Notes: generated by a model from the sequence alone, not told the origin. A stretch of DNA of 64,000 nucleotides from Streptomyces sp. 11x1 (GCF_032598905.1 NZ_CP122458.1:2356001-2420000); one strand, 5' to 3'; positions 8,705-17,756 are shown, numbered from the stretch's first letter. Numbers and translations: made by a program.

Positions 8705-10021
8705 TCAGCAGATCGTCTGGGCGCTGTTGACCAGGCGGTTGTTGCGGAAGGTGGTGTTCTCGCCGCAGGGGCTCTCCCTGATGGACGAGTTGGTGACCGT
8801 CAGGTTCTGCACGGTGATGTCACGGTTGTTGGCGAACTCCGACCGTGCCGCGAGCCGGATCTCACCCCCGCCGGAGACCGTGCCGCTCTGGGCCACGAGG
8901 TTCACGTTGTAGCAGTTCTCGATCAGGATCGCGTTGTTGCCGGTGTTGGTGAGGTTGATCCGGTCGATGACCGCGCCACCGCTCTCGGAGACACAGAAGA
9001 CACCGCGTCCGCCGCCGCGCGCGACCACCTCACCGACCCGGATGTTGGTCGGATACGCGCTGCCCACCCGGCCGTTGCGGTTGGCCATGCGGAACGCCGC
9101 GTACCCGGTGCCGGCGCCCGCCCCGTCCGCGTCCACCTTGGTGACCGTGGCGTTGATCGTCTGGTTGAGGAGCAGCCCGGACTCGCCCACGTTCCGGGCG
9201 GTCACCGTCCCGACGGTGAGCCCGTCGACGCCATACGTCTCGACCGCGTGGCTGCTCGCGCCCGCCACGTACACGTTGTCGATCCTGACGTTGCGCGTCC
9301 ACTGGCTGGTGTCGCCCCGGTTGTCGATCCGTACGCCGAGGCCGCGCGATAGACGCATGTCGAGCTGGCCGAGGACGACGTTCTGGACGTTGCGCAGGAA
9401 GATCCCGTACAGCGGGGTACCGGTGAGGTTGAGGTGCTGGACCTCGATGTCACGGGTGCCCCGGGAGTAGACCGGCGCCTGGTCGCCCGAGCCCGTGCCC
9501 GTGACGTTGATCGTGCCGCACACGTCGAGCACGGTGTAGCTCGGCAGCGAGACCCGGGAGCCCGCCCCGATGGACCCGGAGCCGCGCACGACGACCCGTT
9601 CCTTCGAAGTGCGCCCGGAGGTGAGGCTGTTGACGGCGGCCTGCATCGCCGCGCGCATGTCGGTTCCGGTGTACGTGACCGTGCTGCCGCGCCGAGCGGT
9701 CCAGGTACCGCCGCTGAGCACGGCCTCGGCCTGGTACGAACCCTCGCCGCACGCCGCCGCGACCCGCGCCTCGGCGGCCGGGGCCGCCTCCAGTTCCTGG
9801 GCCGGACTCGCGGGCCCGGCCAGCGCGGCGGCACCGGTGAGCAGGGCGGTCGCACACGCGGCGGTGACGAGGGCGCGGGATCGGGTGCGAGTGTGGGTGC
9901 GGCGGGGGGTCGGACGTGCGGCGTCACCGAAAGCGCCGACGGCGGTGGGGGCTGTGGGCGTGGTCGTGGGCGTGGGCGTGGGCGTGGGCGTGGTCGTGGG
10001 GGCTACGGCTCTGCGTCCCAT
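8705..10021 (-). CDS. Secreted right-handed beta-helix protein (pectate-lyase-like fold)
   Basis: This 438-residue protein has an unusual N-terminus: about 45 residues rich in Thr-Pro and Arg come before a hydrophobic signal segment (ALVTAACATALLTGAAALAG, about 50-69). The rest is a chain of short repeats such as DIEVQHLNLTG, NVRIDNVYVAG and NIRVGEVVARG, typical of parallel beta-helix (PbH1) proteins, with paired cysteines near the C-terminus. The ATG at 10021 has AGGAGAAG 6 nt upstream. Relatives are often polysaccharide lyases or hydrolases, but I cannot identify catalytic residues. A LacI-type operator at 10132-10147 fits sugar-dependent control. Confidence 0.8.
   Translation of the reverse strand: MGRRAVAPTTTPTPTPTPTTTPTAPTAVGAFGDAARPTPRRTHTRTRSRALVTAACATALLTGAAALAGPASPAQELEAAPAAEARVAAACGEGSYQAEAVLSGGTWTARRGSTVTYTGTDMRAAMQAAVNSLTSGRTSKERVVVRGSGSIGAGSRVSLPSYTVLDVCGTINVTGTGSGDQAPVYSRGTRDIEVQHLNLTGTPLYGIFLRNVQNVVLGQLDMRLSRGLGVRIDNRGDTSQWTRNVRIDNVYVAGASSHAVETYGVDGLTVGTVTARNVGESGLLLNQTINATVTKVDADGAGAGTGYAAFRMANRNGRVGSAYPTNIRVGEVVARGGGRGVFCVSESGGAVIDRINLTNTGNNAILIENCYNVNLVAQSGTVSGGGEIRLAARSEFANNRDITVQNLTVTNSSIRESPCGENTTFRNNRLVNSAQTIC
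9954..10001. repeat. Hexanucleotide microsatellite in the beta-helix gene
   Basis: Eight tandem 6-bp units follow the pattern GTGGKS (mostly GTGGGC). Read on the minus strand they encode the Thr/Pro-rich stretch at residues 8-22 of the beta-helix protein. Unit gain or loss would keep the frame and change the length of the segment before the signal peptide. Confidence 0.85.
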
Positions 10022-10131
10022 CTCGGCTTCTCCTGTGGGGGGTTCGGCCCGCCTGCCACGCGCTCACCGTCCGTCGCGTCCTTCTCGTCGAACTCGTTTC
10101 GGCAGGCGATTCCTAGGGCGGGCCGCGAGTG

Positions 10132-10147
10132 TGGCAAGCGCTTTCCA
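10132..10147. promoter_or_regulatory. LacI/CRE-like operator upstream of the beta-helix gene
   Basis: TGGCAAGCGCTTTCCA is a near-perfect 16-bp palindrome with the AAGCGCTT core of LacI family sugar-regulator sites. It lies about 110 bp upstream of the minus-strand beta-helix gene and 124 bp before the plus-strand SARP start. Neither LacI gene in the window is adjacent, so the repressor may be encoded elsewhere. Confidence 0.6.
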
Positions 10148-10175
10148 CGGGAGTCAAGGGTCGAGTCGAAGCCGG

Positions 10176-10203
10176 AACTCTCGTGCAACTCTAGGTAACT
10201 CGC
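10176..10203 (+). promoter_or_regulatory. Putative SARP-type direct repeats and promoter of the tandem SARP operon
   Basis: Three copies of AACTC start at 10176, 10187 and 10197 (spacing 11 and 10 bp). A TATGGT hexamer at 10213-10218 lies about 9 bp after the last unit and could be the -10 box. SARP proteins bind heptamer direct repeats with roughly 11-bp periodicity just upstream of a -10 element. Autoregulation is an inference. Confidence 0.4.
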
Positions 10204-10270
10204 GGCCTCACGTATGGTCATGGGGCGCGAGAAAGAAAAGATACGAGATACGAGATATCGGGAGGGGCAG

Positions 10271-13200
10271 TTGGCGCTGGAGCCGGTCCGGTTCGCGGTG
10301 CTGGGGTCGGTCCGCGTGGAGCGGGCGGGGGTGGAACCGGCACTGGGCCCTCCTCAAGAGCGGGCGCTGCTGGGGCTGTTGCTCGTGCGGGCGGGACAGC
10401 CGGTCACGGTGAGTGAGATCGTCGACGTGCTGTGGGGCGGTCGACCGCCGGCCAGCGCGGTGAACGTGGTCCGCCGTCATGTGGGGTCGCTGCGGCGACT
10501 GTTGGAGCCGGGGCTGCCCAACCGTGCCGCCGGGCGGTGGCTGATACGGGACGCCGGCGGATACCGGCTCCTGGTCGACGCCGACTCCCTCGATCTGCTG
10601 CGGTTCCGCGAACTGCGGGACGAGGCCCGTCGGGTCGCGGCCGACCCGCGTGGGTCGGCGGCACGCGTCGTGGAACTGCTCACGGATGCCCTGGCACTGT
10701 GGCGGGGACCGGCCGGAGTCGGGCTGCCCGCCGAGGTCCGGGAGCGCGCCGGTTTCGCGGCGGTCGACCGTGAACGGACGGTGGCCGTGCGGGAGGCGGC
10801 CGACGCGGCGCTCCGGGCCGGCACCCCGGCCGTCGTACTGCCCCTGCTCCAGGAGGCCGTGCGCGACGCACCGCTGGACGAACCGCTGCTGGCCCGACTC
10901 GTCCGCACGCTGGCCGCCACCGGGTACGAGGAGCGGGCGCTGAGCACCTATCGGGCCGCCCGCGCGAAGCTCGCCGAGGAGTTGGGCATCGACCCGGGGC
11001 CCGAACTCCGCGACGCACACCGGGCCGTCCTGGACGGCACCGGGCTGGTCGAGGGCACGTCGTACGTGGGACCTCGGCGGGAGGAGGCGTCGTACGGCGG
11101 CCGTCGGCGTGCCGGGGGCGGGGACGCGGACGGTCCGCACGCCGCTGCGCGGCCGGAGGACGAGCCCGGCGAGGAGGTGCCACGCGAAGGCGACGGTCAG
11201 AACAACTCCGTTGCGCACGGCGGTAGTTCGCCGAAGGCAGCTCCCCCTTCCTCCGGCGCCGAGGGCGCCGCCGCCCTCACCGGCCCCCAGCCGTCGCCCT
11301 CCCCCGCACCCGTGGCCCAGGCCCCCACCCCAGTCCCAGCCGCGCCCCCGACCCAGACGCCGACCTCGACCTCGGCCCCACAGACGGCCCCGACCACCGT
11401 CCCCGCCCAACTCCCCCACGATCTACCGACATTCACCGGCCGTCGCGCCGAGCTGGACCAGGTCCTGGCACTCCTCACGGGGGACGGCGACAGCGGTACC
11501 GACAGCGACAGAACCGCCGACAGTGACAACGGTACCGACAGCGGGGGCGGCGCCGGCGGCGACAGCGGCACCGGCGGTGGTCACGCGCACCCCGCCGGCA
11601 CCGTCGTGATCAGCGCCATCGGCGGGATGGCCGGCATCGGGAAGACCACGCTCGCCGTGCACTGGGCCCATCGGGTCGCGGACCGTTTCCCGGACGGGCA
11701 GCTCTACGTCAACCTCAGGGGGTTCGCGCCCTCGGGCGGGGTGATGAGCGCCGGGGAAGCCGTGCGGATCTTCCTCGACGCGTTGGGCGTACCGCCGGAA
11801 CGCGTGCCGCACGGTGTCGACGCCCAGGCGGCGCTGTACCGGGGCCTGTTGGCGGGACGGCGGTTCCTGGTACTGCTGGACAACGCCCGCGACACCGAGC
11901 AGGTACGGCCGTTGCTGCCCGGGACGCCCGGCTGCCTGACCATCGTGACCAGCCGCAACCAGCTCACGGGCCTGGTCTCCGCGCACGGCGCGCACACGCT
12001 GGCGTTGCGTCCGCTGGACGCCACGCAGGCCCGGTCGTTCCTCGAACGCAGGCTGGGGGCCGGGCGCCTCGCGGGCGAGACACGGGCGGCGGCGGAGATC
12101 GCGGCACTGTGCGGAGGACTGCCGCTGGCGCTGGCCTGTGTCGCGGCACGGGCCGCCACGCACCCGGACTTCCCGCTGTCGGCGATCGCGGCGGAGCTGC
12201 GCGCGGCGCACGGCAGTCTGGACGCGTTCAGCCGGACGGACGCGGCCGCGAACGTCGGGGCGGTGTTCTCGTGGTCGTTGGGAGCAGTGTCGGCCGAGGC
12301 GGCGCTCCTCTTCCCGCTGCTCGCGCTGCATCCCGGCCCGGACTTCTCGGCGGCGGCGACGGCGTCGCTCGCCCGGCTGTCCGTGCGCCGCGCCCGGTCG
12401 CTCCTCGCCGAACTGGCCGACGTCCACCTCGTGGGTGAGCCCGCGCCAGGCCGTTACGCCCTGCACGACCTGCTGCGGGCCCACGCGACCGAACTCCTGG
12501 AGGAGCAGCACCCGACCGAACTCTCGGAGGCACCTCACCCGGCCGGACACCCGGAGGTACCTCACCAGGCCGTGCAGTCGGAGGAAGATGCCCAGGCCGG
12601 GCACCCGGCGGACACGCGGGAGGCGGCCACCGAGCGACTGTACGCGTACTACCTGCACACCGCGCACGCCGCCGAGCCGCTGCTCGCCCCGCACGCGGAT
12701 CCCATGCCGCCGGGTCCGCCGCCGCCCGGCGTCCGCGCCGAACCGCTGGCCGACCATCCGCAGGCGCTGGCCTGGCTGACGGCCGAGTACCCGACGCTGC
12801 TGGCCGTCGTCGGGGCGGCGGCCAGGTCCGGCCGCGACCAGGTGGCGTGCCTGCTCGCCTGGTCGCTGGAGCCGTACTTCGACCGGCGAGGGCACTGGCA
12901 CGACTGGACGACCGTCCAACGGATCGCGCTCGACGCGGCGCTGCGGACGGCGGACCCCGTGTGGGAGGCCAGGGGTCTGCGCGCGCTGGCCCGGGCGGAG
13001 AGCCGGCTCGGTCTGCACGGGTCGGCCCGGCTCCGTCTGGACCGCGCGCTGGCGCTCTTCACCGACGCGGGCGACACCGTCGGGCGGGCCGACACCCATC
13101 GCAGCCTCGGCTGGACCCACGACCAGGAGGGGGACCTGCCCGGCGCCCTCCGTCACAACCGGCTGGCCATGGAGCTCTTCCGGGACAGCGGCCGCCGCGC

Positions 13201-13609
13201 CGCGTACGCGAGCGTCCTCAACTCCGTCGGCTGGTACCACGCGCTGCTCGGCGAGCACCAGGAGGCGCTGAGCCACTGCCATCGGGCCCTGGCCCTGCTC
13301 CAGGAACTCGGCGACCGCTACGGCGAGGCCGCGACCTGGCACACCATCGCGTACGCCCACCACCACCTGGGGCGCCACCCGAACGCCCTCCTCGGCTACG
13401 GCCACGCGCTCGCCCTCTACCGGGAGTTGGGTGTGCCCTACCTGGAGGCCTGCACGCTCGTCCACATCGGTGACACCCATGCCGCGATGGGCGACCACGC
13501 CGGCGCCTTCGAGGTACGGCAGCAGGCTCTCACCGTCCTCATCACCCTCGGCCACCCGGACGCCGACCAGGTCCGGGCCCTGCTCACCACGAGCGAGCGC
13601 ACCACGTGA
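10271..13609 (+). CDS. AfsR/SARP-type regulator with BTAD, NB-ARC and TPR domains
   Basis: About 1112 residues. An OmpR-like winged helix is at about 10-90 (ALGPPQERALLGLLLVRAG), with a BTAD domain at about 105-250. A long Pro/Thr/Ala-rich linker precedes an NB-ARC ATPase with Walker A GGMAGIGKTTLAV near 450 and RRFLVLLDNARD near 531. C-terminal TPR repeats occupy about 880-1110. This is the classical AfsR layout for activators of secondary metabolism or development. I chose the TTG at 10271 because GGGAGGGG sits 4 nt before it; the upstream ATG at 10214 lacks a ribosome site and overlaps a likely -10 box. The stop overlaps the next SARP gene (GTGA). Confidence 0.88.
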   Translation: MALEPVRFAVLGSVRVERAGVEPALGPPQERALLGLLLVRAGQPVTVSEIVDVLWGGRPPASAVNVVRRHVGSLRRLLEPGLPNRAAGRWLIRDAGGYRLLVDADSLDLLRFRELRDEARRVAADPRGSAARVVELLTDALALWRGPAGVGLPAEVRERAGFAAVDRERTVAVREAADAALRAGTPAVVLPLLQEAVRDAPLDEPLLARLVRTLAATGYEERALSTYRAARAKLAEELGIDPGPELRDAHRAVLDGTGLVEGTSYVGPRREEASYGGRRRAGGGDADGPHAAARPEDEPGEEVPREGDGQNNSVAHGGSSPKAAPPSSGAEGAAALTGPQPSPSPAPVAQAPTPVPAAPPTQTPTSTSAPQTAPTTVPAQLPHDLPTFTGRRAELDQVLALLTGDGDSGTDSDRTADSDNGTDSGGGAGGDSGTGGGHAHPAGTVVISAIGGMAGIGKTTLAVHWAHRVADRFPDGQLYVNLRGFAPSGGVMSAGEAVRIFLDALGVPPERVPHGVDAQAALYRGLLAGRRFLVLLDNARDTEQVRPLLPGTPGCLTIVTSRNQLTGLVSAHGAHTLALRPLDATQARSFLERRLGAGRLAGETRAAAEIAALCGGLPLALACVAARAATHPDFPLSAIAAELRAAHGSLDAFSRTDAAANVGAVFSWSLGAVSAEAALLFPLLALHPGPDFSAAATASLARLSVRRARSLLAELADVHLVGEPAPGRYALHDLLRAHATELLEEQHPTELSEAPHPAGHPEVPHQAVQSEEDAQAGHPADTREAATERLYAYYLHTAHAAEPLLAPHADPMPPGPPPPGVRAEPLADHPQALAWLTAEYPTLLAVVGAAARSGRDQVACLLAWSLEPYFDRRGHWHDWTTVQRIALDAALRTADPVWEARGLRALARAESRLGLHGSARLRLDRALALFTDAGDTVGRADTHRSLGWTHDQEGDLPGALRHNRLAMELFRDSGRRAAYASVLNSVGWYHALLGEHQEALSHCHRALALLQELGDRYGEAATWHTIAYAHHHLGRHPNALLGYGHALALYRELGVPYLEACTLVHIGDTHAAMGDHAGAFEVRQQALTVLITLGHPDADQVRALLTTSERTT

Positions 13610-15648
13610 CCGACGCCGTGCGACACCGCCCCCTCGGCCCACAGGCCGGATCGCTGAGGTTCGACGTGCTGGGGCCGCTCCGGGTGCGTCGAGGTGAGGA
13701 GGAACTCGACCTCGGATTCCCCCAACAGCGAGCGTTGCTCGGCCTGTTGGTCGTACGCGTGGGCCAAGTGGTGCCTTTGCATGACGCGGTCGACGTCCTG
13801 TGGCCGCGACGGGCGCCGACGAGTGCGCGGAACGTGGTGCGCCGGTACGCCGGTTCGCTGCGGCGCCTGCTCGAACCCGGGCTGCCGCCCCGCGCACCCG
13901 GACGGCGATTGCTGCGCCGCGCCGGGGGCTATCTGCTGGAGGCCGACGAGGACGCCGTCGACCTGCTGCGTTTCCGCGCGCTCACCAATCGGGGCAAGCG
14001 GGCCGCGGCCACCGGGCGGTCGGAGGCTGCGGCGGGGTACTTCGTGGACGCGCTGCGCGAGTGGCGGGGGCCGGTGGCCAGAGGGATCCCGGCCGCCGTC
14101 CGGGAGCATGCCGTGTTCGGCGAAGTGGAACGCGAGTTGCTCCGCACGACCAGGATGGCCGCCGACGCGGCGCTCCTGTGCGGGAGGAGCGAGCAGGTGC
14201 TGCCCCGACTGCGCCAGGCCCTCGAACTGGACCCCCTGGACGAGTCGTTGCACGCCGCGCTCGTCATGGCCCTGGCCGCGTCGGGTCTCCAGGCGGAGGC
14301 ACTGGCCGCCTACGAGCGCGTACGACGCCTGCTGGCCGAGGAGTTGGGCGTGACACCGGGCACGCACCTGACCTCGGCCCACACGAGGATGCTCCGACAG
14401 GAGTGGACCACGCCAGACCGGCCTCCGCCTCACTCCCCCACACCTCCACCACCTACCACGCAGCCTGAACCGCCCGCCCCACCATGGTCGGCAGCCGGAT
14501 CGCCGCCGGCCGATCCGGACGTACCACTCACGCGACTGCCGCCCCCTCCCCCCGTCTTCGTCGGCAGACGGGCAGAACTCCGTCGTCTGGCGGAACTCAC
14601 GGCCGTTGAGGAGACCGGCGAGGAAACCACACGACCGGCCGGACCTTCCGGAAGGGCGCCGACCACCGTGCTGATCAGCGGGATGCCCGGGATCGGCAAG
14701 ACGGCACTCGCGGTGCGCTGGGCACACACGGTCGCCGAGCGCTTCCCGGACGGCCGACTCCACCTCGGGCTGCGGGGCTTCGACCCGGTGGAGCCCCCGC
14801 TGGAGCCGGCCGCGGCACTGCGCGCGCTCCTCACCGCGCTCGGGGTGCCGCCCGCGCGTCTGCCGAGCGGCACGGACTCGCTCGCCGGGCTGTACCGGAG
14901 CCTGCTGACCGGCCGGCGCCTGCTGGTGGTGCTGGACGACGCGGCCGACACCGAGCAGGTACGGCCGCTGCTGCCCGCGTCGCCCGGCTCGCTGACCCTG
15001 GTCACCAGCCGCAACGGCCTCTCCGGCCTCATCGCTTCGGGCGCCCACCCCCTCCGCCTGGACCTGCCGCCGACAGCGGACGCCCGAACCGCCTTGACGG
15101 CCCACCTCGGCCCCACCGGCCCACCGGCCGGACCGGAACCGGAGACGGAGACGGGGGCGGGGGCGGAGGCGGAGGCGGAGGCGGTCGACGAGATCGTGAG
15201 CCGGTGCGGCCGACTGCCACTCGCCCTGGCAATCATCGCGGCCCGCGCCACCCACCGGCCGCGCCCTTCCCCCGAATCCGCACCCGTCCTCCCCCTCGCG
15301 AACCTCACGAACCTCGTCGCCGAACTACGACAAACCCCGCGCGGACTCGACGCGTTCATCTCACCCGGCGGCACACCCGACCTCCGCGCCGTCCTCACCC
15401 GCTCCTACCGTCGCCTACCGCCGGAGCACGCCCGCCTGTTCCGTCTGCTGTCCCTGCACCCGGGCCCCGATCTGGACGCCGAGACGGCGGCGGCTCTGGC
15501 CGGACTCCCGATCCGGTCGGCCCGGCAGATCCTTGACGGCCTGGCCGACGCGCACCTCGTCGTAGAACGCACGCCCGGCCGCTACACCCAGCACGAGCTG
15601 CTGCGCGCCCTCTCCGCCGAGTTGACCGACGCGTACGGCAGTCCCTAG
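13606..15648 (+). CDS. SARP-type regulator with BTAD and NB-ARC, no TPR region
   Basis: This 680-residue paralogue of the preceding protein has a winged helix (LGFPQQRALLGLLVVRVG), BTAD to about 265, a Pro-rich linker, and NB-ARC with Walker A GMPGIGKTALAV near 357 and RLLVVLDDAADTEQ near 438. It ends at YTQHELLRALSAE without the TPR array. The GTG start overlaps the upstream stop by 4 bp, so the two are translationally coupled and probably act together. A short low-complexity Glu/Ala/Thr insert (ETETGAGAEAEAEA) interrupts the ATPase region. Target genes are not evident next door. Confidence 0.87.
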   Translation: MTDAVRHRPLGPQAGSLRFDVLGPLRVRRGEEELDLGFPQQRALLGLLVVRVGQVVPLHDAVDVLWPRRAPTSARNVVRRYAGSLRRLLEPGLPPRAPGRRLLRRAGGYLLEADEDAVDLLRFRALTNRGKRAAATGRSEAAAGYFVDALREWRGPVARGIPAAVREHAVFGEVERELLRTTRMAADAALLCGRSEQVLPRLRQALELDPLDESLHAALVMALAASGLQAEALAAYERVRRLLAEELGVTPGTHLTSAHTRMLRQEWTTPDRPPPHSPTPPPPTTQPEPPAPPWSAAGSPPADPDVPLTRLPPPPPVFVGRRAELRRLAELTAVEETGEETTRPAGPSGRAPTTVLISGMPGIGKTALAVRWAHTVAERFPDGRLHLGLRGFDPVEPPLEPAAALRALLTALGVPPARLPSGTDSLAGLYRSLLTGRRLLVVLDDAADTEQVRPLLPASPGSLTLVTSRNGLSGLIASGAHPLRLDLPPTADARTALTAHLGPTGPPAGPEPETETGAGAEAEAEAVDEIVSRCGRLPLALAIIAARATHRPRPSPESAPVLPLANLTNLVAELRQTPRGLDAFISPGGTPDLRAVLTRSYRRLPPEHARLFRLLSLHPGPDLDAETAAALAGLPIRSARQILDGLADAHLVVERTPGRYTQHELLRALSAELTDAYGSP

Positions 15649-15762
15649 CAACCGGTGCCGACCGCCGTCACTTCACGGTCACTCTTTTTTCACATCCCCC
15701 TTCCTAGGCTCCGGGTGAAGTCACTGCACGGTGTGCTCGAACGGCCTTGGAGGTAGGCACAG

Positions 15763-16770
15763 ATGACGAGGTCCGACATCGGCACCATCGCCCCGACCAG
15801 TCTCCGCACCATCACCCCGGCGGGTCTCCGCATCAGCATCCTCGGCGGGAACGCCGCCGAGCTGCCCGGGGAGGGACGGCCGGAAGCCGGGGCGTACCGG
15901 CTGACCGCGCGGGCCGGGGGCACGTACCTGTTCGTGGGGCTGCGCGGGACCCGGGAGCCGTCGGCCGCCCGGATCCCGGACCTCTCGCTCCACCCGGGCG
16001 ACATCTGCTTCTACGACGCGAACCACCCGCCGTTGCTGGACTTCCCCGAGCACTGCCGCCTCAAGGTCTTCCTGGTCGCGCGCGAGGAGCTCGGGCTGGA
16101 GGACGGCGGCGACGACCTGCGGCGCGTCGTCGCGCAACCGGTGGCCCGGTCCACCCGGCTGGGAACCCTGCTGTCGCCGTTCCTGTCCGAGCTGGCCGAC
16201 ACGGCGGTCTCGGCGATCTCGGCGGAGCCCCCGGTCGGCGAGATGCTCGCCCGGAACGCCGTGAACCTGTTGGCCACGCTGGCAGCGGAGCAGTTGGGCC
16301 GGGCCCGCACCGGTGCGCAAGGCGGCGACCGGGGGGACACACCGGTCGGCCGTTCGCCGCTGATGGCGCGAGTCCTGCGGTACATCGACGCGCATCTCGC
16401 CGACGCGGACCTGTCGCCCGAGGTGATCGCGGGGGCCCACCACATCTCGGTGCGCTATCTGCACCGGCTCTTCCAGGACGAGGGGATGTCCGTGGGCCGC
16501 TGGGTCCAGCGCCGCCGCCTGGAGGAGTGCCGGCGCGACCTCGTGCTCGGCGTCCGCAACCGCCGGACCATCGCCTCGGTCGCCGGCCGCTGGGGCTTCC
16601 TCAGCGCGACCCACTTCAGCCGGGTGTTCCGGGCGGCGTACGGCATGTCGCCGAGCGAGTGGCGGGACTCGGCGGGGCACACGGCTCCACGACCGTTAGC
16701 CCCGCCCGCGCCGACGGGACCGGACCTGGCTCAGCCCGCCGCGTGCTCGCCGATGACGGCCTGGGCGTAG
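15763..16770 (+). CDS. AraC family transcriptional regulator with a TTA codon
   Basis: The protein has 335 residues: an AraC-binding-like sensor domain (about 20-190) and a double HTH AraC domain at about 205-310 (RVLRYIDAHLADADLS, LHRLFQDEGMSVGRWVQ, WGFLSATHFSRVFRAAYGMSPSEWR). The ATG has GGAGG 9 nt upstream. A TTA leucine codon at 16696-16698 (residue 312) lies just after the DNA-binding domain, so full translation may require bldA tRNA. The 3' end overlaps the convergent cysteine hydrolase gene by 40 bp. By context it may control the hydrolase and esterase genes that follow; ligand unknown. Confidence 0.88.
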   Translation: MTRSDIGTIAPTSLRTITPAGLRISILGGNAAELPGEGRPEAGAYRLTARAGGTYLFVGLRGTREPSAARIPDLSLHPGDICFYDANHPPLLDFPEHCRLKVFLVAREELGLEDGGDDLRRVVAQPVARSTRLGTLLSPFLSELADTAVSAISAEPPVGEMLARNAVNLLATLAAEQLGRARTGAQGGDRGDTPVGRSPLMARVLRYIDAHLADADLSPEVIAGAHHISVRYLHRLFQDEGMSVGRWVQRRRLEECRRDLVLGVRNRRTIASVAGRWGFLSATHFSRVFRAAYGMSPSEWRDSAGHTAPRPLAPPAPTGPDLAQPAACSPMTAWA

Positions 16771-17417
16771 ACGATCCCGAGGCCGTAGGCGCCACCGTGC
16801 TCCTTGACCACCTCGGTGGTGGGCCCGTACGTCTCCGTACGGGCCCAGTCGCGCTGGAACTCCAGGAGCACCTGCACCCAGGTGACCGGTACGGCGCCGG
16901 CCTGGATCATCCGCTGCACGGCGTGCTCGTGGGCCTGCGGGCTGACACCGCCGGACGCGTCGGTGACGACGTAGACCTCATAGCCCTGGGCGAGTGCGGA
17001 CAGGGCGGGCATGACCACGCAGACCTCGGTCCACAGACCGGCGATGACGAGTTTCCGGCGGCCCGTCGCCTTCACCGCCTCGACGAAGGCGACGTCCTCC
17101 CAGGCGTTCATCGTCGTGCGGTCGACGGTCTTGCGGTCGGGGAAGGCGTCCGCGAGCTGCGGGAGGAGCGGCCCGGAGAAGGACTCGGCGGCCACCGTGC
17201 TCAGCACCACCGGCACGTCGAAGACCTTGGCGGCCTTGGCCAGCCCCACGGTCGCGTTGATGATCGCGGTGCGGTCACCGCTGCCGGTGCCGAAGAACAT
17301 CTGCGGCTGGTGGTCCACGAACAGGACCGCGCAGTTGTCGGGGGTGAGCAGGTCGGGACCGGGAGTGGCGGTGACGGCATCGATGTCGATGCCAGTGCCA
17401 GTGTCGATGTGAGCCAT
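16731..17417 (-). CDS. YcaC-like cysteine hydrolase (isochorismatase superfamily)
   Basis: This 228-residue protein has the isochorismatase-like fold. VLFVDHQPQMFFG supplies Asp35 and LVIAGLWTEVCVVM supplies nucleophile Cys133; Lys96 (DRKTVDR) is the likely third catalytic residue. The best match by eye is the YcaC group, whose physiological substrate is unknown. The ATG at 17417 is chosen over one two codons upstream because GGAAGG then has a proper 7-nt spacing. It is divergent from the esterase at 17757 and convergent with the AraC gene, whose end it overlaps. Confidence 0.87.
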   Translation of the reverse strand: MAHIDTGTGIDIDAVTATPGPDLLTPDNCAVLFVDHQPQMFFGTGSGDRTAIINATVGLAKAAKVFDVPVVLSTVAAESFSGPLLPQLADAFPDRKTVDRTTMNAWEDVAFVEAVKATGRRKLVIAGLWTEVCVVMPALSALAQGYEVYVVTDASGGVSPQAHEHAVQRMIQAGAVPVTWVQVLLEFQRDWARTETYGPTTEVVKEHGGAYGLGIVYAQAVIGEHAAG

Positions 17418-17756
17418 GGGCATGCCTTCCGAAAAGGGCGTCCGCCGACGCGGATCGCCGGGCGATGCCGGAAAGCTAGGCGGGTCGGTCGTCTCCCCCT
17501 GGTCCGGCGGCGCACCTCGTTCGTCCTCACAGCGCACGGGGCCCCGAGACCGCCCATGTCGTGCGCTCCCGGACCGACTTCGGTGCGCTGGCGGGCCATT
17601 CCGCGGCCGCCTCCCGGCCTAGCGTGCTGGCCGTGGCGCCGCCCGTGCGACCCACGACCGCGCGCCGCCGGCGTGCGCCACCGAACCGAGCGCAGCCCGT
17701 ACGACGCCTCGAAGCGAGCGCGCCCGCACGTCATCACGACCCATCGGGAGAACCAC
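17418..17756. promoter_or_regulatory. Divergent promoter region between hydrolase and esterase genes
   Basis: This 339-bp gap holds no convincing gene. A TAGCGT hexamer at about 17622-17627 could be the -10 box of the plus-strand esterase, and TAGCTT on the minus strand (about 17472-17477) that of the YcaC-like gene. I see no clear operator palindrome. Confidence 0.35.

Noticed and set aside
8705..10021. Assignment of the beta-helix protein as pectate lyase
   Set aside because: The fold is clear from its repeats, but I cannot find the calcium-binding and catalytic residues of pectate lyases, so only the fold is claimed.
11423..13897. 824-codon minus-strand frame opposite the SARP gene
   Set aside because: No domain features and low-complexity Arg/Gly content; the plus strand carries NB-ARC and TPR domains.
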